Shown: positions 47,415 through 62,265, counted from the first letter of the stretch. The stretch is DNA of 64,000 bases from Tetrahymena elliotti 4EA (GCA_000231825.2 JH720293.1:2999422-3063421); one strand, 5' to 3'. The notes: generated by a model from the letters alone, not told the origin. Numbers and translations: made by a program.

Positions 47415-50400
47415 TCAAATATTATTTTACAAGAAATTCTAAATATAAGAATTCTGAAGCAAAAAGCTCACATTTAGAAGTGATAAATTTTGTTTTGTTT
47501 TATTAAGCTCTCTTTCCATAGCTTTTAGGAATTTGATGTGTTCAAAGTAAAAAAGTATTGCTAGAATAAAGAACTCATATATCAATAAGTATGTCAAAGT
47601 GTTTATCAAAAATTCTTCATACTCTTAAGTTTAAGTTAAAATGAATTTTGAAAGGGTTTTTAAAATAACTACTAGATACTTTTCAAATTTATAGAATTGT
47701 TCAAAATCTAGATTTCTTTAAAATTTATCAAAAGATTCCAAAAATTTTTTCTAGTCACTTATTTCATAGATCTCATAAAGATCTGGGAAATACTAAAAGT
47801 ATTACTGCAAAGCTATGGTTAATCCTTAGCTAAATTTTTTATTATAAATAGTATAGCACTCTTCATAACTAAATTCAAAACCTGTAACAAATAAATTTCC
47901 ATTTTTCTACATGAGTTCGCAAATATCAGACTCAAAAATCTGAAAAAAGAATTGATCAAATAAATTTCTATTATGACTTTAAATTAAAGAAAAAGAATTA
48001 GAATTAAATATTAAAATTAAAAAAAATATTCTTACAGTTTGGCAGCTTTTAAATTTTCTAATTTAGTTTACAAATTGGATTTTAAATCTTAGGCATTCTA
48101 AATATTTTGATAAACTTTTTCTCTGTTTTAGGCATAAGAATAAGGAGTGGTAACTGGGTTTATTCTTAAGTAAATGCATAAATAGTGTAAGCTTGTATTT
48201 TCAATGACTAACTACTCAACTTCATATAATTATTCTAAATTAAAAATATTTGTTAAGTTTCCAAAAGTAAAAAACAAAATGAAAATTACTTATCACTTCA
48301 AGTATGACTTTTGCTTCATTTATATAATCTTTGCATATTTGTTAGGTAATGACTGGGTAAGGGATAGTTAAACTAAAAAGAAGGGTTGTTAAAAGTATAA
48401 TTTTCATATTAGTTTTTGGTAGTTAGGAAGTTGTACTTATGCTTTATTTTTTCTATTGTTTCAAATTTTTTTGTTAAATTTTGAGGTTGCTAATAATATT
48501 TTTAACATTTTTAAATGATTTATTTTACTCTTGAATAATATCACAAATATCCTGAATTTCTTTTGATATAATATCTGGATGAAATGTTCCAAATAGTTAT
48601 AATAATTTTTATTTTTTTGCTTAGATTATTGAGTATAAAGGCAGAATCAAAAATATGCAGCAAAAGACAACAACAATCAATATTATCAGCACATTCAATA
48701 TGTTTTCTTGTATTGAGAATATTTGATCTAACATTTCACTAATATTCTTCTATGAAATAATAGATAGTTATTTACTGATAGGTTCTTTATTACTTAATGT
48801 TATAAATTACCCAGATCCTAACCCAAGTCCATAAGCAAATCTAAATAAGTAAATAATGATCAACTCAATTGAATAAAATAAGCCCATTTCAAAATCAACT
48901 AGTTAATAATATGTATCTGCTGGCTATTAGTTTAAAGGTATTTTAGTATTAAAATTGGAGCCAAACCTGAATTTATTAGGTGTTTCTAAAATTGTTTAAA
49001 ACAGTGGTCTTGAATCAGTATTTTTTTCCATAAAGCTAGTGAGATTTTTGATTTGACTAATAGCAAAAACAATTTCTTATTATGACTAGTTTCTCATGAT
49101 TTGCTTAACTGAGTCCTATTCTATGTATATATATCCTCTTTATATTAATTTTTGTAAATTAAAATTTTTGACAATCAAAGATAGAGTATTGATATAATCT
49201 GTAGGCCATCCAACAACATTCATATCTGCTTAAAAATTTGTAAAAAGAGAACTGATAGAAAAGTATTATTGAATAATTAGCGTTGATATTGTTATCAAAC
49301 TTAAAATTCCAAACCAAGTAACAAATTTAATAGTAAATTATCTTTGATGATATAGGATTTTATCCTTTATTGCTTTTACTGTAGAAAGAAGAGAGCTAGA
49401 TTTTGTACTATTTGATGCAGATTCTTAATTCTTTATCTTATTCAGCTTTTATAAATTTTATGAAACATTTATCTATGACTCATATTTTTAAATTTGTTGA
49501 GTGTAATCATTTTGAGAAGGGAATTTATTTTCATTCTAGTTAATGAGGTTATTTAAAGTTTACTGATTGAAATTTTTAATAAAGCTTAGGGATGTCTAGG
49601 CTTAAGTTTAGTTTTGTGTTTACAAATTTAAATTAATATTAGTCTTAAGCTAATTTAGTTAGTAATTACTGTCTAATCCTACTTCATAATTTTAAAAATT
49701 ATTTTAAGATATTTCTTTAAATTAGCTATTATTAAATTCCTATTTGAGTAGTGACAAATTTTTATGACTTTTTAAAATCCTTTCAGATATTTATTAAGAT
49801 ATATAATCCTGACTATCTAGGTTATACCTTTGGGTTTAAGATAAGTTTTCAATTGTGAAATCTAAATTCTTTTCTTTTAACTACTGAGTAATAACTTAAT
49901 TTTTACTCAAAGATATCTAATAGCTATTTTATTTGATTAAAGATTCTAATTATTAGTTACTAAAATCATTTACATCTTTTGTAAAAGGTTATTCAATGTA
50001 TAAAATATTTTCTTTGAAATTAAATGATTGATAGTTATTGTTTTATTCAGAATTATTGTCTTCCAATATTTCATTATAGTTTTTCATTATTTAATCTCTT
50101 TATGAATTTTTTTTATTTTTTGATTAATTTAATTCAAATTTGGACCCATCATTTGAACTTTTTGTTATTTCTTAATCCTTATTATTTGTTAAGATTTATT
50201 CAGAGGATTCAAATTATTTGAATAGATCCTCAAGCTAAATGTTTAATACATGATCTATGTTAGAATACATTCTTCTCATTTATTAATTTTTATAAAAGTT
50301 TAGTATTAAAGGAATGTCTAAAACAGGATTCAATTCCTCATATTAAGAAATCTCAAGATATTACAAATGAGTAAGGTATTCACTTTAAACTTATTTGATA

Positions 50401-53153
50401 TCAAAATAAAAAATGAAAAATCTAAATTAATTAACAGAATTCTATTTTTTTAATGAAACTGAATGAGGATTTAAGCTCTTAAGTTTAAAGCTAATTTGTT
50501 TTTCATCTGATAAAATTAGCAAATATTTGATCCCCAAAGTTTCTGTACATTTTTTTTGATTAGATTAAAGTTAATTTAAATTTTCTCTACCAAATTCATT
50601 TGTGCTTGGGAAGTAATTATCTTCTTATTTTTGAATCTCTTTAATTATTTTGAAGCTTTTTGAATTACTTAATGTTCTGTCTTTGTTATTGAGTTTATTA
50701 GATTATACTTCTTAGGTTAGAGTTAGGGCAACTGATGAATGAATTATTGGAAAAAACTAAAGAAGGTTAATTTAAATAAAATCTTGATAAGTTTGAAAAA
50801 CATCTTGGTGTATTTTTTAGCTCATAGATATTGTCTCAAAGGTAGAAGAGTTAAAAAGAATATACTAATTTTGGTTATTAAATTTTTAGACATATATAGA
50901 AAATCCTAATTTATTAGATAAATTATAACTCAAAGACATGTTTAAATTTAATTCTATCAAAATTGGTTAAATATATTTGTTTTTTATTAATGCAAAAGCT
51001 GAAAAGCTTTTCATATTCTTTTAAGAATTATTATTTATATAATTTTTTACATAATTTTAATGTACCAATGCATATGGTTGTGGCATCAATTTATTAATTG
51101 ATTGATTAATAAGCTCATTTTAGTCACAGTGAAATACTTTTTTAAAGTTATCAGATAATTTTTTGATAATTTAATCAGATTGATTATTGAGTTCAGAGAT
51201 TATCACACATGCATTTTCATTAGATGAATATTTAGCTAAAATTTTATTATTATTTAGATTGGTTTTTTGACTAAATTGAATATCTTCATCAGTAAATGCT
51301 AGTGTTTGTTAATATATTTAGTGCATATTTTACAATTTTACATTCAAAAAGTTAATTTAGAAAATTTGTTGAATTTAAGTGATGATCGTTCTTCTTTTAA
51401 TAAGTAGTTAGTTAAGTAAAATTTGAAGTTGAAAAAGATCTAGATATTTCTACTTCATCATAAAAAGAATGTTTAATTTAAATTCTATAGCTTCTTCAAT
51501 TTAAGTTTCTAATTAACTAATTTAGTCATCATAATTTACAATATCCTAAATAGCATTTTAATTGATATTATCCTTTTTTTTGCTATTTTATAAATCTGTT
51601 TAAACTTAAAATTCATTTAGTAAAGTAAGTGATATTTATTGCTACTTATTACTTAAATATTTTCCATAAAGAGTAGTTCGATAGTAAAATTAGACATAAT
51701 TTTTTTATATACAAAGAAGAAAAACCAAATGAGATATGCAAAACTGGCTAACACTTAAATTAATATAAGTTTCTTGGCTTTGGTAAAGCTATGATATGAT
51801 TGATTTGAGCTGCTCTTAAACACTTTCTCTATCTATTTACTTATTTTGAAAATTTGATTCTAAATTATTGAGATTACTTTTATTGTCATTTAGAAACTAA
51901 CAACCTCTAAAAATTGAATCAATAATTTTTACTTCATAAGATTCCAATTCATTCTCATTAAAACTTTTTCTATTATTTATCAAATTAATTTCTTCAATTT
52001 TTGATCTCATAAACCAATCTAAGTATTAATGATCTTTAATTTGAAATAGGTTACCATCTAATTTTTCACTATATTTAGATTCCATATACTATTTTATTGC
52101 AATTTATATTCTCTAGTTTAACTTTAAACTAAAAGGAATCAAGAAAATATAATAGTAAAATAGTAAATTCTGTATACTTAAAGGTTCAAAAAATACTTAA
52201 ACTAAAGTTCCCAATTAAGACAATAAAATTTATATTGATAAAAACATATCAAAACTACTTAAATCATCTTAAAAGAAAGGCTGCTAATATATTGAAAATC
52301 CTAGGTTAGTTAACAAATTTAAGATATGAAACAAAATAGATGCCTTATTTTAAAATAATTGCATTAGTGTAATGAGAATTGTGTCAATAAATAAATGGAG
52401 AATTTATGATTTGGTATATTTTTTTCTCATATAATCTTTAGAGTCTACAATATAATCGTAATCTTAATCTTCAATAAAAAACCCTATTTAGTATAAATAC
52501 ATTTTTTGAAGTAATAAAATGTAAATAAATAAATTTATTTATTAATTACCTAAAATTAATGTCAATATTATGTTAAATGCTGAACCGTAATTTAGATTGA
52601 TTTAAGAAATAAATATTGACATATAAAATATAGTATGAATATATAGTTTACTCACAAAAGAAAATATAAAATTTCCATGATCGAAAATTTCTATTAATAA
52701 TTGAGATAGTTAGCTATTTTATTGTTACTTTAGATTTTCATTTTATTTTTAGAGATAGTTATTGATAAATATCTTTGAAAAGCAAAATTTGATAAATTGC
52801 AATAGTAAAAATGCTAAGAGCACTGAGTTAAAAAATAAAAATAAAGACTAAATAATTCGAATCTAATCCTTATTTATATTCTTAAAAACGAAAAGATTAT
52901 TAAACTTTTTCATTAAACCTTGTGCTATTTCTAAATCAGTTGCTATTGAATTATTAAAGCAAAATAATATCCAAGATACTTTACTAAAAAGTATTAAGAA
53001 ATAGCTTAGAAATTTGTTTCTCTTATATAGGTTTTAATAGATCCATATTTCTGCTTAGTAAAATCTTTAAAAAAGCATAAATAAATACTGTTTTTTGCTC
53101 ATTTTATTTGAAAAAAATTTGTGATTTTTCAAAAGTTAGTTTTATTTCTTCAT
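47415..53153 (-). CDS. Giant multi-pass membrane protein with PAS domain (tiny macrocysts B-like), copy 1
   Basis: Four exons (52550-53153, 48290-52483, 48036-48234, 47415-47967) splice in phase to 1849 residues. Hydrophobic segments fill the first 350 residues (FNSVLLAFLLLQF, FIDTILITLMQLF, YYYIFLIPFSLKL). A cytosolic helical stretch precedes a PAS domain at about 615-700: KLSDNFKKVFHCDQNELINQ then INKLMPQPYALVHQNY. A long Gln/Asn-rich linker follows. A membrane-bounded, probably external module opens at about 1240 (FVTWFGILSLITIS), and several more segments follow (VLIILIVVVFCCIFLIL, LLFSLTIPYPV, FFILAILFYF). PAS domains sense ligands, redox or light; these ciliate proteins are otherwise uncharacterised. 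The start Met is the most upstream plausible one; MSKKQYLFML (53102) is an alternative. The family name is given from memory. Confidence 0.82.
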
Positions 53154-54805
53154 TTTCTCAAAATAAATTTTTATTTTTTTTATTAATTATATTTTTGTTC
53201 TTTTATAAATTCTTCTTCTGATTTCAAAATGTAGTTAGAACAAAAAAAATCAATGTTTAATCATACCACTTATTAGTTATCAAAAAGAAAAATCCCCACC
53301 TTTTTTAAGTCAATTAATGCTAATACAGCCTCATTTAATAATTTTTAAAAATTTTTTTGTGATTAATATTGATCTAATCTTAGTATTATGGAAAATTTGC
53401 ATTTATTTTCTAATTTATTATTCTTCTTAAAAGAAAACATGGAAAAATAACAAAAATAAACATAAAATTTACCTTATTTTTCCAATATGCAAAAATATAC
53501 TTTTTATTTTTCTGAATTTTGTAATTTAATATATTAATTATGGTGTATTAAAGAAGTTTCTCCAATTATTTTAAAAGCACTCTATTCTTTCATGTTCAAA
53601 AAATAAAAGATCATTTAAAATATTAAGTTTTTTTATTAATTTTTAGCAGTATAATTATGTTTACTCTATATATTTTATAAAATTTAAATATTCATAAATC
53701 AACTAGTGAATTATTTATTGCTAAATTTATTTCTTAAAGTTGTTTCTATTAGAACAAGTATGCTTACTTCTTTTATCATTTGATAACAAATTTTAAATTT
53801 GATGGAATATACAAACAATCTTCAAACTAATATTTATTTACTAGAAGAAACTTCTAGGTCAAATAAATAGTCTAGTTAATCAATTTTTTTCTTACTATAC
53901 ATACACATCCAAGAATTTTTTAAAATTTTTATTGTCACATTTTATTATATAAAATTGTCTTAAAATCAAAAAGACCTTCATAATTTATTATTAGAAATAC
54001 ATCTCAAATATGTATTAGACTATGTTAAATTATTATTTAATAAATAACAAAAGATACATATTTTGTAAAATTTATCCTCCATAAATCTTTAGAAAATAAA
54101 AAAAATATTTTTTGTTTCTAATGAATTATTTCAAAGTAAAAAATTGAATATAGGATATGTTCAAAATATTTCTAATTATTAAAATTGAAAATGTAATCAT
54201 TATCAAAATATTTAGTATAAGTATCTATTAAAATTGAGTGAAGAAAATAAAGGAGTGATACTTAAAATTTTTACGAATAGAAAAAGAAAAAAAAATTGAA
54301 TTATTAATTATCAATAGCATGTGATCAGATGATTACTGAATTAAAAACAGCTATTTTGTATTATTAGGTATTTTTTAAATACAAAAAATATAAAAAAATA
54401 GATAGATCTACTGAAAGTGGTTTGATAAAAAGGTTGATTTTAAAACAAGAAAGAAACAAATTTTTTATGAACAAAAGTAATTAAAATAGGTTTCATAGAA
54501 ATATCTTACCATATTTTTAAATTCAATACTTTATTTTTACATTTAACAAATAAAGAAAAAACTGAAATAATCAAAATGATAAATCAGAATAATTGATTGT
54601 GATCCTTTAAAAGTAATATAATTTTATTGATATCTTTAAAATTTTTTGGAATTAAATTAAATAGATGTACAGGTTATATTTTAGTGAATATATTTTGCTA
54701 CACATTTTTTGTATAAAAATTTAAATTTCTCTGTTAATTTTGACAATTTAAAAAAATAAAAACACAAATGAAAACTACAATTAAAAAATAAAGTTATCTC
54801 AATTT
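53154..54805. other. A+T-rich intergenic region
   Basis: About 1.65 kb between two same-strand PAS membrane-protein genes. It should include the promoter of the 47415-53153 gene. A frame near 53590 (MKEQSAFKIIGETS) could be a short upstream exon but has no counterpart in the paralogue. Confidence 0.4.
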
Positions 54806-57800
54806 TCATATCAAAGACTTGTGAAGATAATTCTAAATATAGGGGTTTGATACTAAATAATTTATATTCAAAAGAGCTAAATATAACTTTGTCTTGTGAA
54901 GATATTAATCCATAGTCTGATAGAAGAGTATCCATCCAAAATAAAAAATGCAAGTCACTACCACAATTTGATAAAAAAGTAAACCAATTAAGACTTTATC
55001 TAAAAAATTTCTGTGTTGAATACTCTAAGAAAACAAGAACTAAGCTTATGCTTCTAAGATATCTAAAATATATTACTATAAGTTCAAAAAATCTTCCAGG
55101 CCATGAATTTATTAAAATGACTCAAAGATTTAATTTGTGGTTGTTAGATTAAAATCAATAATAGCAGGATATAATTCTTTGTAAATTTCAAAGTATGTTT
55201 TGATCGCTATTTATAGTCCCTACTTAAAGACTCCATTATTTACCTAAAGACATCCTTAAGTTGTAAAAGTAGCATTTTAAATTTAAAAGTATACTGGATA
55301 ATTTTCTGAAAGTTAGCAAATATCATCAGAAAACACTTTTAAAAAAATATTTTCGAAAGAACTTTAGTCATACCTAGTTTAATATTTATTAAAATAAAAG
55401 CTTTAAACGAAAAACTAACTTATTAATGTATTTTTACATTTTGACATTCATGAATTCAGCATATACACTTTAAAACTATACTTATACGGAACTCATATCT
55501 TCATAACCTTTTTCAAGTGTAGACAAGTAATTAGATAACTTGTAAGGACTATTAAGAGTATTTTTATAACTCAATGCAAAAAATGAATTAGCTGTCTACT
55601 CTAAAACAAACGACTGTACTTTATAAATTTCAGCTATTTTGTAAAATATTCTTAGAGTGATTATAATTAGGGCATATTATTAGAACTTAAAATATTCAAA
55701 TAAGTTTAAACTTAATTAAATAAATAAAAAATAAATTTACATATCATAGGGAGGCTAACCTAATTTTGAGTGATAAATCTGCTTGAAAGAACCTAATTCA
55801 AAATGGGATATGGGAGAGTTAAACAAAAAACAAAAAAAGCTAGGAATATGATTTTATTATTAATTCTTTTTATCTTTGATGTCGAGCTTAAATTTTGTCT
55901 CTTCTAATTTTCATGATTTTAACTTTAGAAGATTGATGTTTTAATGTTATTATTTTAAGAGTAGAATTTGGATATATCTTTTATAGTTACATCAATAAAC
56001 TGTGTGTTAAAAGTTCCAAAGAGTTGTATAATTTACTCTCTTTTCAACTATATGAATGCATAAACTGGTATAATGATAAAAATACAGAGAGCAGAGACTA
56101 AGCATAAAATAATCAAGACATTATTTAGATTTCTTTTTATGGACTCTAGTTAATCAATAGAATATTACTAGCATACTTATGTTGCTTCCAACATTTCTAT
56201 TACTATTTATTCTGAATTATTAACTACTGCCCACTAAGCTGTACCTGTTCCTAATCCTCTTGAATATCTAAAGAGAAAAGCATATACTTTGAGTGAACCT
56301 GAGTATAAAGTAACTGGGAAATCTATATTGTTAAAAAAGTAATCTGAAGGTTATCCTGGTAATGGTTTATCTCTATTCACTAATGCTGGTAGTTTAAAAA
56401 CATAGACATTACTTAACATGTTTTAAATTAATTAACGTTCAGGATCTTGTCTCTATAAAACTAATAACAAATTTTTAATATCTATAACATAATTAATTAA
56501 TTTAGTACTAGCATATTAAGTGAATTCGCTTTGCTTTGTATGATTAGATGACAGTTGTAAAATCTTTGACTTATTTAAAATATTTAAGTTGTAATATTTT
56601 CTTATTTAATACAGTGAGATTTAATATTAAGGAGCCCAATTAATAAGATTTAAATCATCATTAAAGCTAGAAAAAGACTAATTCATTGCTAAATATTATT
56701 AAAGAACAACAATAATTATTATTAAAAAACTAATTATTCCAATTAAGTTAACTGCTTTCATAATATTCAGGGTGTATTTTTGTAAAATTATAGATTTAGT
56801 TGATTAGCGAGTGCTGCTTTAGGTAGATTCTCTAGAATGGTTAGATGATGTGTCAAGAGCATCCTTGAAATTCTTGATTTCTTTTTTTTAAGCTATTTAA
56901 ATTTTTTTTCTCTTTTTAGATAAAGAATGGATACTTTGAGTATTCTATTTTTTTGCAAATAAATTTTAACTCTTGCTTTTGCTTTTGTAGATGTTGTTAG
57001 TTATTTACTAGTCTAAAGTCAATTAGTTCATTTCTCTATCAATACTCATTAATTGTGCAAATTATTTAGAGATTAGTAAGTTATTTTAAGGACTCATTAC
57101 AGTGGTACTTCTATTCATTAAAAAAAGCTGGCTTTCTTATTCTTTTGGGGAAAAAAATTCTGCTTTAGGAGAAAAAAATTAGGCCACATGACTTTAATCC
57201 TTTTATTAAGTTTCTGAGTTCATATTTTATTGGTCCTAACTCAAAAATTTTGCATGCTATGCTTAGAAAAATGGATTGCTAATATAAGTATGGTTACTAG
57301 ATTCAGGTGTTAATGGATAAGGAATTACTTTTAAGTCATAAGCTTCCTAACTTTTAAAAGCACTGGTTGAATAGTCTAAATTTTAATTTTATTGCTATTT
57401 ATGATTAATATAAGCTTATTAATTATCATTCTATGCTTGAATAAATGACTGACCAATATCCTAATTGTTAAAGTTTGATTTATTAAAAATTGCAAAACTT
57501 TACTAGCCTTCTTCGTTAGCACCTTCTTTGAGCAATTAAAATTAGCTAGAATCTAAGGGTTGTTTTTTATCTTAAACTTATAATTCTTTGACATTAATTC
57601 CTTAAATTCTTTCATTTTTGACCTATTTAACATAATTTGACTAAGATTCCCTTTTTTAATTTTATTAATAGATATCTTCTTGTGCTTAATATTAATCTAG
57701 TATCAATTATGTAGCATCTTCATTTACATTTTTGTTCTCTTTCTACTAAAACAAGTTAATTTAATTTTAACTTTACTACTCATATTGTGTTTCTATTTTT

Positions 57801-60800
57801 TTTAGGGAATTTTCATTTTCTTAATTTTTGTGATTTTCAGAATCAGGAGGATTGAACAATTAAACTATATTTTGATTTTATTGGAATCTGTTATATAAAA
57901 TTTCTTCGTTTTGTTATTTTGAAACCAATAATTTTTCAGAAAACTATTCCTCTAAATTATTATTTGTGCTTTGTTATTGCTTTCTAAATGAATCTTTTAA
58001 GCCGTTTATTTATAACTCGGAGATGATACATTAAACGTCAGAATTTCTTAAGAAATGAATATTGCTCAAAAAGCCTTCAATTTCATCATTGTAAACTTGC
58101 AAAATGAGTTTACAATTGTAAAGTGGATTTATCTATTTAACTTAGCTTATTTCAAAATATTTAATATGTTCTAAACCTTCGGATGGGAATGTAAAAACAT
58201 TTATCTACATAGTAAAAAAGATATAGCTGCTAATTCCTTGAACTCCCTTAGATTTTGTTGAAGTCATATTATTTTATGCATTTACTATCAGTAAAAATTA
58301 AATATTTCGATATCTTCTATCATCAGTTTCATCATACATTTCAGCTAATTCATTATGAAATTTTGTAGATTTTTAAAATGCAAATTTATCTCTATTTTAT
58401 TATTGATTTTCTTTTTTATTATCTCTATTTTTGTTAAATATTGCTGCCCTTATTGGTCTAGTCTTTTCATCAGCTTTTTGGGGCTTTTCTTTTCCATTTT
58501 CTTATTTTGACGATAACTTATCATTATTGACTATTGTTCTTATTGATAAATTTGAAGCTATATTTTTTGATTTAGCCGAATTAAAGGTATATTATGAAGT
58601 TCTTGAAAAAGGATTTGAAGAATTATTTGTGAAAATTTATTTAAAATGAGAAATAAAAGGGAAATAAGAAGTCATTTACACTTTATTAAAGTTTTTAATG
58701 TGAGGAAAACAAAATAAATTGATATCTTGAGTCATAGATATAAGACGAGAGTTAGAAGCATCTATTAAAATATATTAGCGAGTGGTAGGTTATTTTTTTA
58801 TGTAAGCTGTAATTCCAAATTCTTTTTCTGAGTCAATCATATTGATTTTTATATCAAGCTATATAGGTAGAATGTAATTGGAATAAGTGATACAAAAGAG
58901 TAATAAATTTTTTAAATTACTAACATGTTTGCCATTTTCAAAAAAGCTAGACACATAATTTTTATGTTTCTCAGCAAACTGTAAAGGCATAATTTACTCT
59001 ATATTTTTTCCAATAATCTCATCTTTTTTATAGCCCAAAATGAGGTAGAAATTATTGGAAACTCTAGTTACTTTGATATCTTTTTCGTTTTTAACAGAAG
59101 CAAAAAGAATGCAAGACTCTTGAGAGTTTAGTTCAAAAAATATTTATTGTTAATTATTATTATATCTATTATATTTGTCAAGTTTGATATCATTTTCACT
59201 AAAAGCAAGAGTTTCAAGATAATTTAAGTAAATATCATACAGTTCATTACTAAATTCATTAACCTTTATCATTAATGAGATGGAATCAGCAAGTTCTTAT
59301 CTTAGTTTTAACAGCTCTTCTAAATATTTCTATAGTTCTTCTAGATTTATGAATTTTTATTTCATGAAAAGTAATAATCCAACTTTTTTTTGGACTGCCT
59401 CTTCTAAAATAGCTTATGTAGAGAAAATTAACTCATCAAATATTATTGCCTCCAAGTAAGATTATCCAAATATTTGATTTTCATTATTTTCTAGTTACAT
59501 AGTGATTTTTCTTTTATTTACTTCTTGTAAGATTGAATTTAATATTTATTTATTTTTGATACTAATATTTTTTTACATTTAAATTAATGTAAGCTCAAAT
59601 AATTAATAGTTTTGTAAAATTTCAGCAATAAAGACTAAATAAAAGATGTCTATCATCCCAAATTCCTTCTTACTACTTTTTAATGAAAGAAACAAATCAT
59701 TAAAAAAGAGATTTATAATTCTTTTCAAATTAGAATTTTCTCCAAATACTTATTCTTTAACTATATAATCTTTCCCTTCAAAATTTTTTGTATCAGCTTC
59801 ATATCCATTCATAAATGTTAAGTGCTCATCGTCTATAACAACCTCTTATTTTAAGCTCTAATTTTAAGAAAAAATGAACTATTCCATTTCTTTAACTTAC
59901 TACTAAATTTTGGATTCATAGTATTTGATAATAAAACTTATATTCTTAACTTCTTCTTAGCTTTTTAACTTTTCTAGCATATTCTCAGAACTAAGCAGAA
60001 TATTACGAATAACAAAATTGATCACATCAGGCTATATTGCTTAATTTCCATTAATCCCTTCCTAAAATTACTGATAATTTTTTAGTTCTAAAATTTTTTC
60101 CAATTCATAACTTATTCTTATTGAGACTGGAAATAAAACTATATAAATTATACTTAATAGATGATTACTGTCTTTCTAAGCTAAGCAGATGATATACATA
60201 AACATTATCACTAATGAGAAATAGACATTTAGAAAAATGCAAAATTAAAGAATTTATCTATCGAAAAATGGCTGATAAATTATTAATTTTAATAATTCAA
60301 GTATAACATAAACCCACAATAATATTATACCTTCATTTTTATCTGTAATCACTACAAGAATGTATACAACTACCTCAAAAGAGTTAAGAAATATTGAAAA
60401 GTCAAAATATTTTGAACGCAAAGCATCTTTGGAGGTAATTACATAGTCATATTCGTTGTTCGCTATGAGTACATCTAAAATTTAAAAAATAAATAAGATT
60501 ATTATTATTTTTTGTAAAAAGTACGAAAAAAATTTGTTTATTATTTAAATAAATCAAATTATTAATATAATTGGGATTAAGTTAATTTAAATTTCTATTT
60601 TCCTAATATTTATTAATTAAAATTTATAAGAAAATAAGTAATACATAATTTTCTTTTTAATTACCCAAGCAAAATCTATTAAAACATTTTGAATAAAACA
60701 ATCTTTCATTAAATATTTCAGGGTAAATATCAATGTTTTTAAAAGTAAACATGATATAATTGATAGTAAAAATCTTTGAATTAATAATAATGAATATTTA

Positions 60801-61415
60801 TTTCTAATTACTTATAAGCATGGTAAGCACTATATTAGCTGCAGAGATATTATTTAGTATTATTGAAGAGACTAAAAGTGATGGAATCAAAAATATATAA
60901 TTATATGTCTAAAATATAAAAGAAAAGAAAGTTTGATCAAAGCTTTCATATTTATCCTTTTTAGTTTACTATTTTTAGTCTATAAAGTTATAGAGCTTGA
61001 GATTTTTATCCTTGTTTTAGGCATTAATTGTATTGATGATAAATTTTATAAATAAATATAAAAGAATCAAGCTATTAAATCCTAAAAATCCATATCTCAA
61101 GTAGTAGCAAAGATTGTTTTTGTCTATCAAATATTTTTATATGCTATTTGAATCAATAAAAGAAAGGTAATCTTCAACTTTTTATACATTCTATCCTATT
61201 TATGGGGTAAATAAGATAATAAATTGTTGTAGATGCCTTATTAAAATCAAAACAATGCTTAAATTGAAGCTTCTCTTGAAGCTTTTTGTAAGCTGGATCA
61301 AATCTTCAACATAAAATCTTACTATCTATTAAAATAATGATACCGTTTCATTCTTTCTATGTATCCTATTTTATTGTTTCTCTTGGCTTTTTAAGCTCCA
61401 TTTCATTTAGTGCAT
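54806..61415 (-). CDS. Giant multi-pass membrane protein with PAS domain (tiny macrocysts B-like), copy 2
   Basis: Same plan as copy 1, about 2044 residues: exon 1 60812-61415, a 337-nt intron, exon 2 from 60474 to about 55760, exon 3 55438-55685, exon 4 54806-55373. The start is MHQMKWSLKSQEK. N-terminal membrane segments (FNLSIVLILI, FNSLILLYLFIKF, YIFLIPSLLVSSIIL) lead to helices and a PAS domain at about 650-710 (VTRVSNNFYLILGYKKDEII, then QIMPLQFAEKHKNYV). The linker is Gln/Asn-rich, and a C-terminal membrane module follows (LIGIISFLIIIIVVL, LIILCLVSALCIFIII, FCLTLPYPILN). The second intron is irregular: the obvious donor GTAAATTT gives the wrong phase, and only a weaker GTTAGCC donor 19 nt upstream keeps the frame. 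Either that donor is used or the gene has a frameshift. Paralogue of 47415-53153. Confidence 0.8.
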
Positions 61416-61929
61416 ATATTTAACTACTCTTTTTAATTCTACTTATTATTTAAAAACCCAATAATTATAATTGTTGTTGAAAATATCAGTCTTTAAATTA
61501 AAAACAAATTTGTTTTGTAAGTTATTAAATTTATTAACTTTGCTGTTTTTTTAAAAAAAAAGAGTGCGCAGTTTAAATAATAAGTTAGTTTCGAATTAAT
61601 AATATAAACACATTCAAATTTCAAATAATTTTTATTATAAAGATCTTCTTTAAAATTTTAATTACAATTTGCTATTATCAAGTTTGGTTTAGTTTTTTTT
61701 GGCAAAGACTTTCATATTTTATTATAAATATATAAGGGTTTTAAAAAGATAGTAAATATTCAATAGAGGAATATAAAATTTTGTGTTAAAAATGGAGATA
61801 TTCATCCATAAGTTTATGGAAAAGGGTTAATCCAAAGTAAAAAAAATTCAATATTTTAATTTTTAGTAAAAAGCAAACTTAAAATGGTTAAAAATAAAAA
61901 ATTGTAACACTATTTATTTTAGATAAATA
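61416..61929. other. Intergenic region
   Basis: Spacer holding the promoter of the 54806-61415 gene, with nothing else recognisable. Confidence 0.4.
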
Positions 61930-62265
61930 TATGTGAGACCTATGCTTCTAAATATCTACAATATATTATGATTAATTCAAAGAATCATCTAACTTATCAT
62001 TTAATAAAAATATTTCAGATTTAGTATTTGAAGAAGTAAAATTAAAATCAATAATGGCTTGATAGATTTTGTTATTGTTGCAACTTATAACCCATACTTT
62101 AAGATAAAACCAAATACATAAGACATCCTTTACCTGTAAAAGTAGCATTTGAAGTTAAAATGTAGGATAATTTTTTTAATTCTCACAGAAATCTTAAGAA
62201 AATATCTTTAAAAAGATGTTTTGAAAAGAGATTTGATCATATCTTTACTAGAAAAATTTTTGATT
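61930..62265 (-). pseudogene. Decayed fragment of the last exon of a PAS membrane-protein gene
   Basis: The minus strand aligns with the start of the last exon of the 54806-61415 gene (its YDQSSFENIF to IFESF part): TATGATCAAATCTCTTTTC, then the AATGCTACTTTTACA block, then GGATGTCTTA. Multiple small insertions and deletions break the frame, and the membrane segment and C-terminus are missing. It is a relic of the same 3'-end duplication seen at 46095 and 62921. Confidence 0.7.

Noticed and set aside
47415..48407. A separate secreted or membrane protein starting MKIILLTTLLFSLTIPYPV at 48407
   Set aside because: The frame upstream is open and continuous with the large PAS membrane protein, and the paralogue at 54806-61415 has the same continuity. 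The Met is internal and the 'signal peptide' is a membrane segment.
54681..54953. Minus-strand frame of about 90 codons
   Set aside because: Out of frame with the last exon of the PAS membrane protein, which it overlaps; the in-frame reading matches two paralogues.
58431..58649. Plus-strand reading frame of about 70 codons
   Set aside because: Antisense shadow of the Gln/Asn-rich linker of the PAS membrane protein on the minus strand.
60475..60811. A middle exon inside the first intron of the 54806-61415 gene
   Set aside because: A short frame there is open, but joining the flanking exons directly keeps phase and aligns with the same junction in the paralogue.
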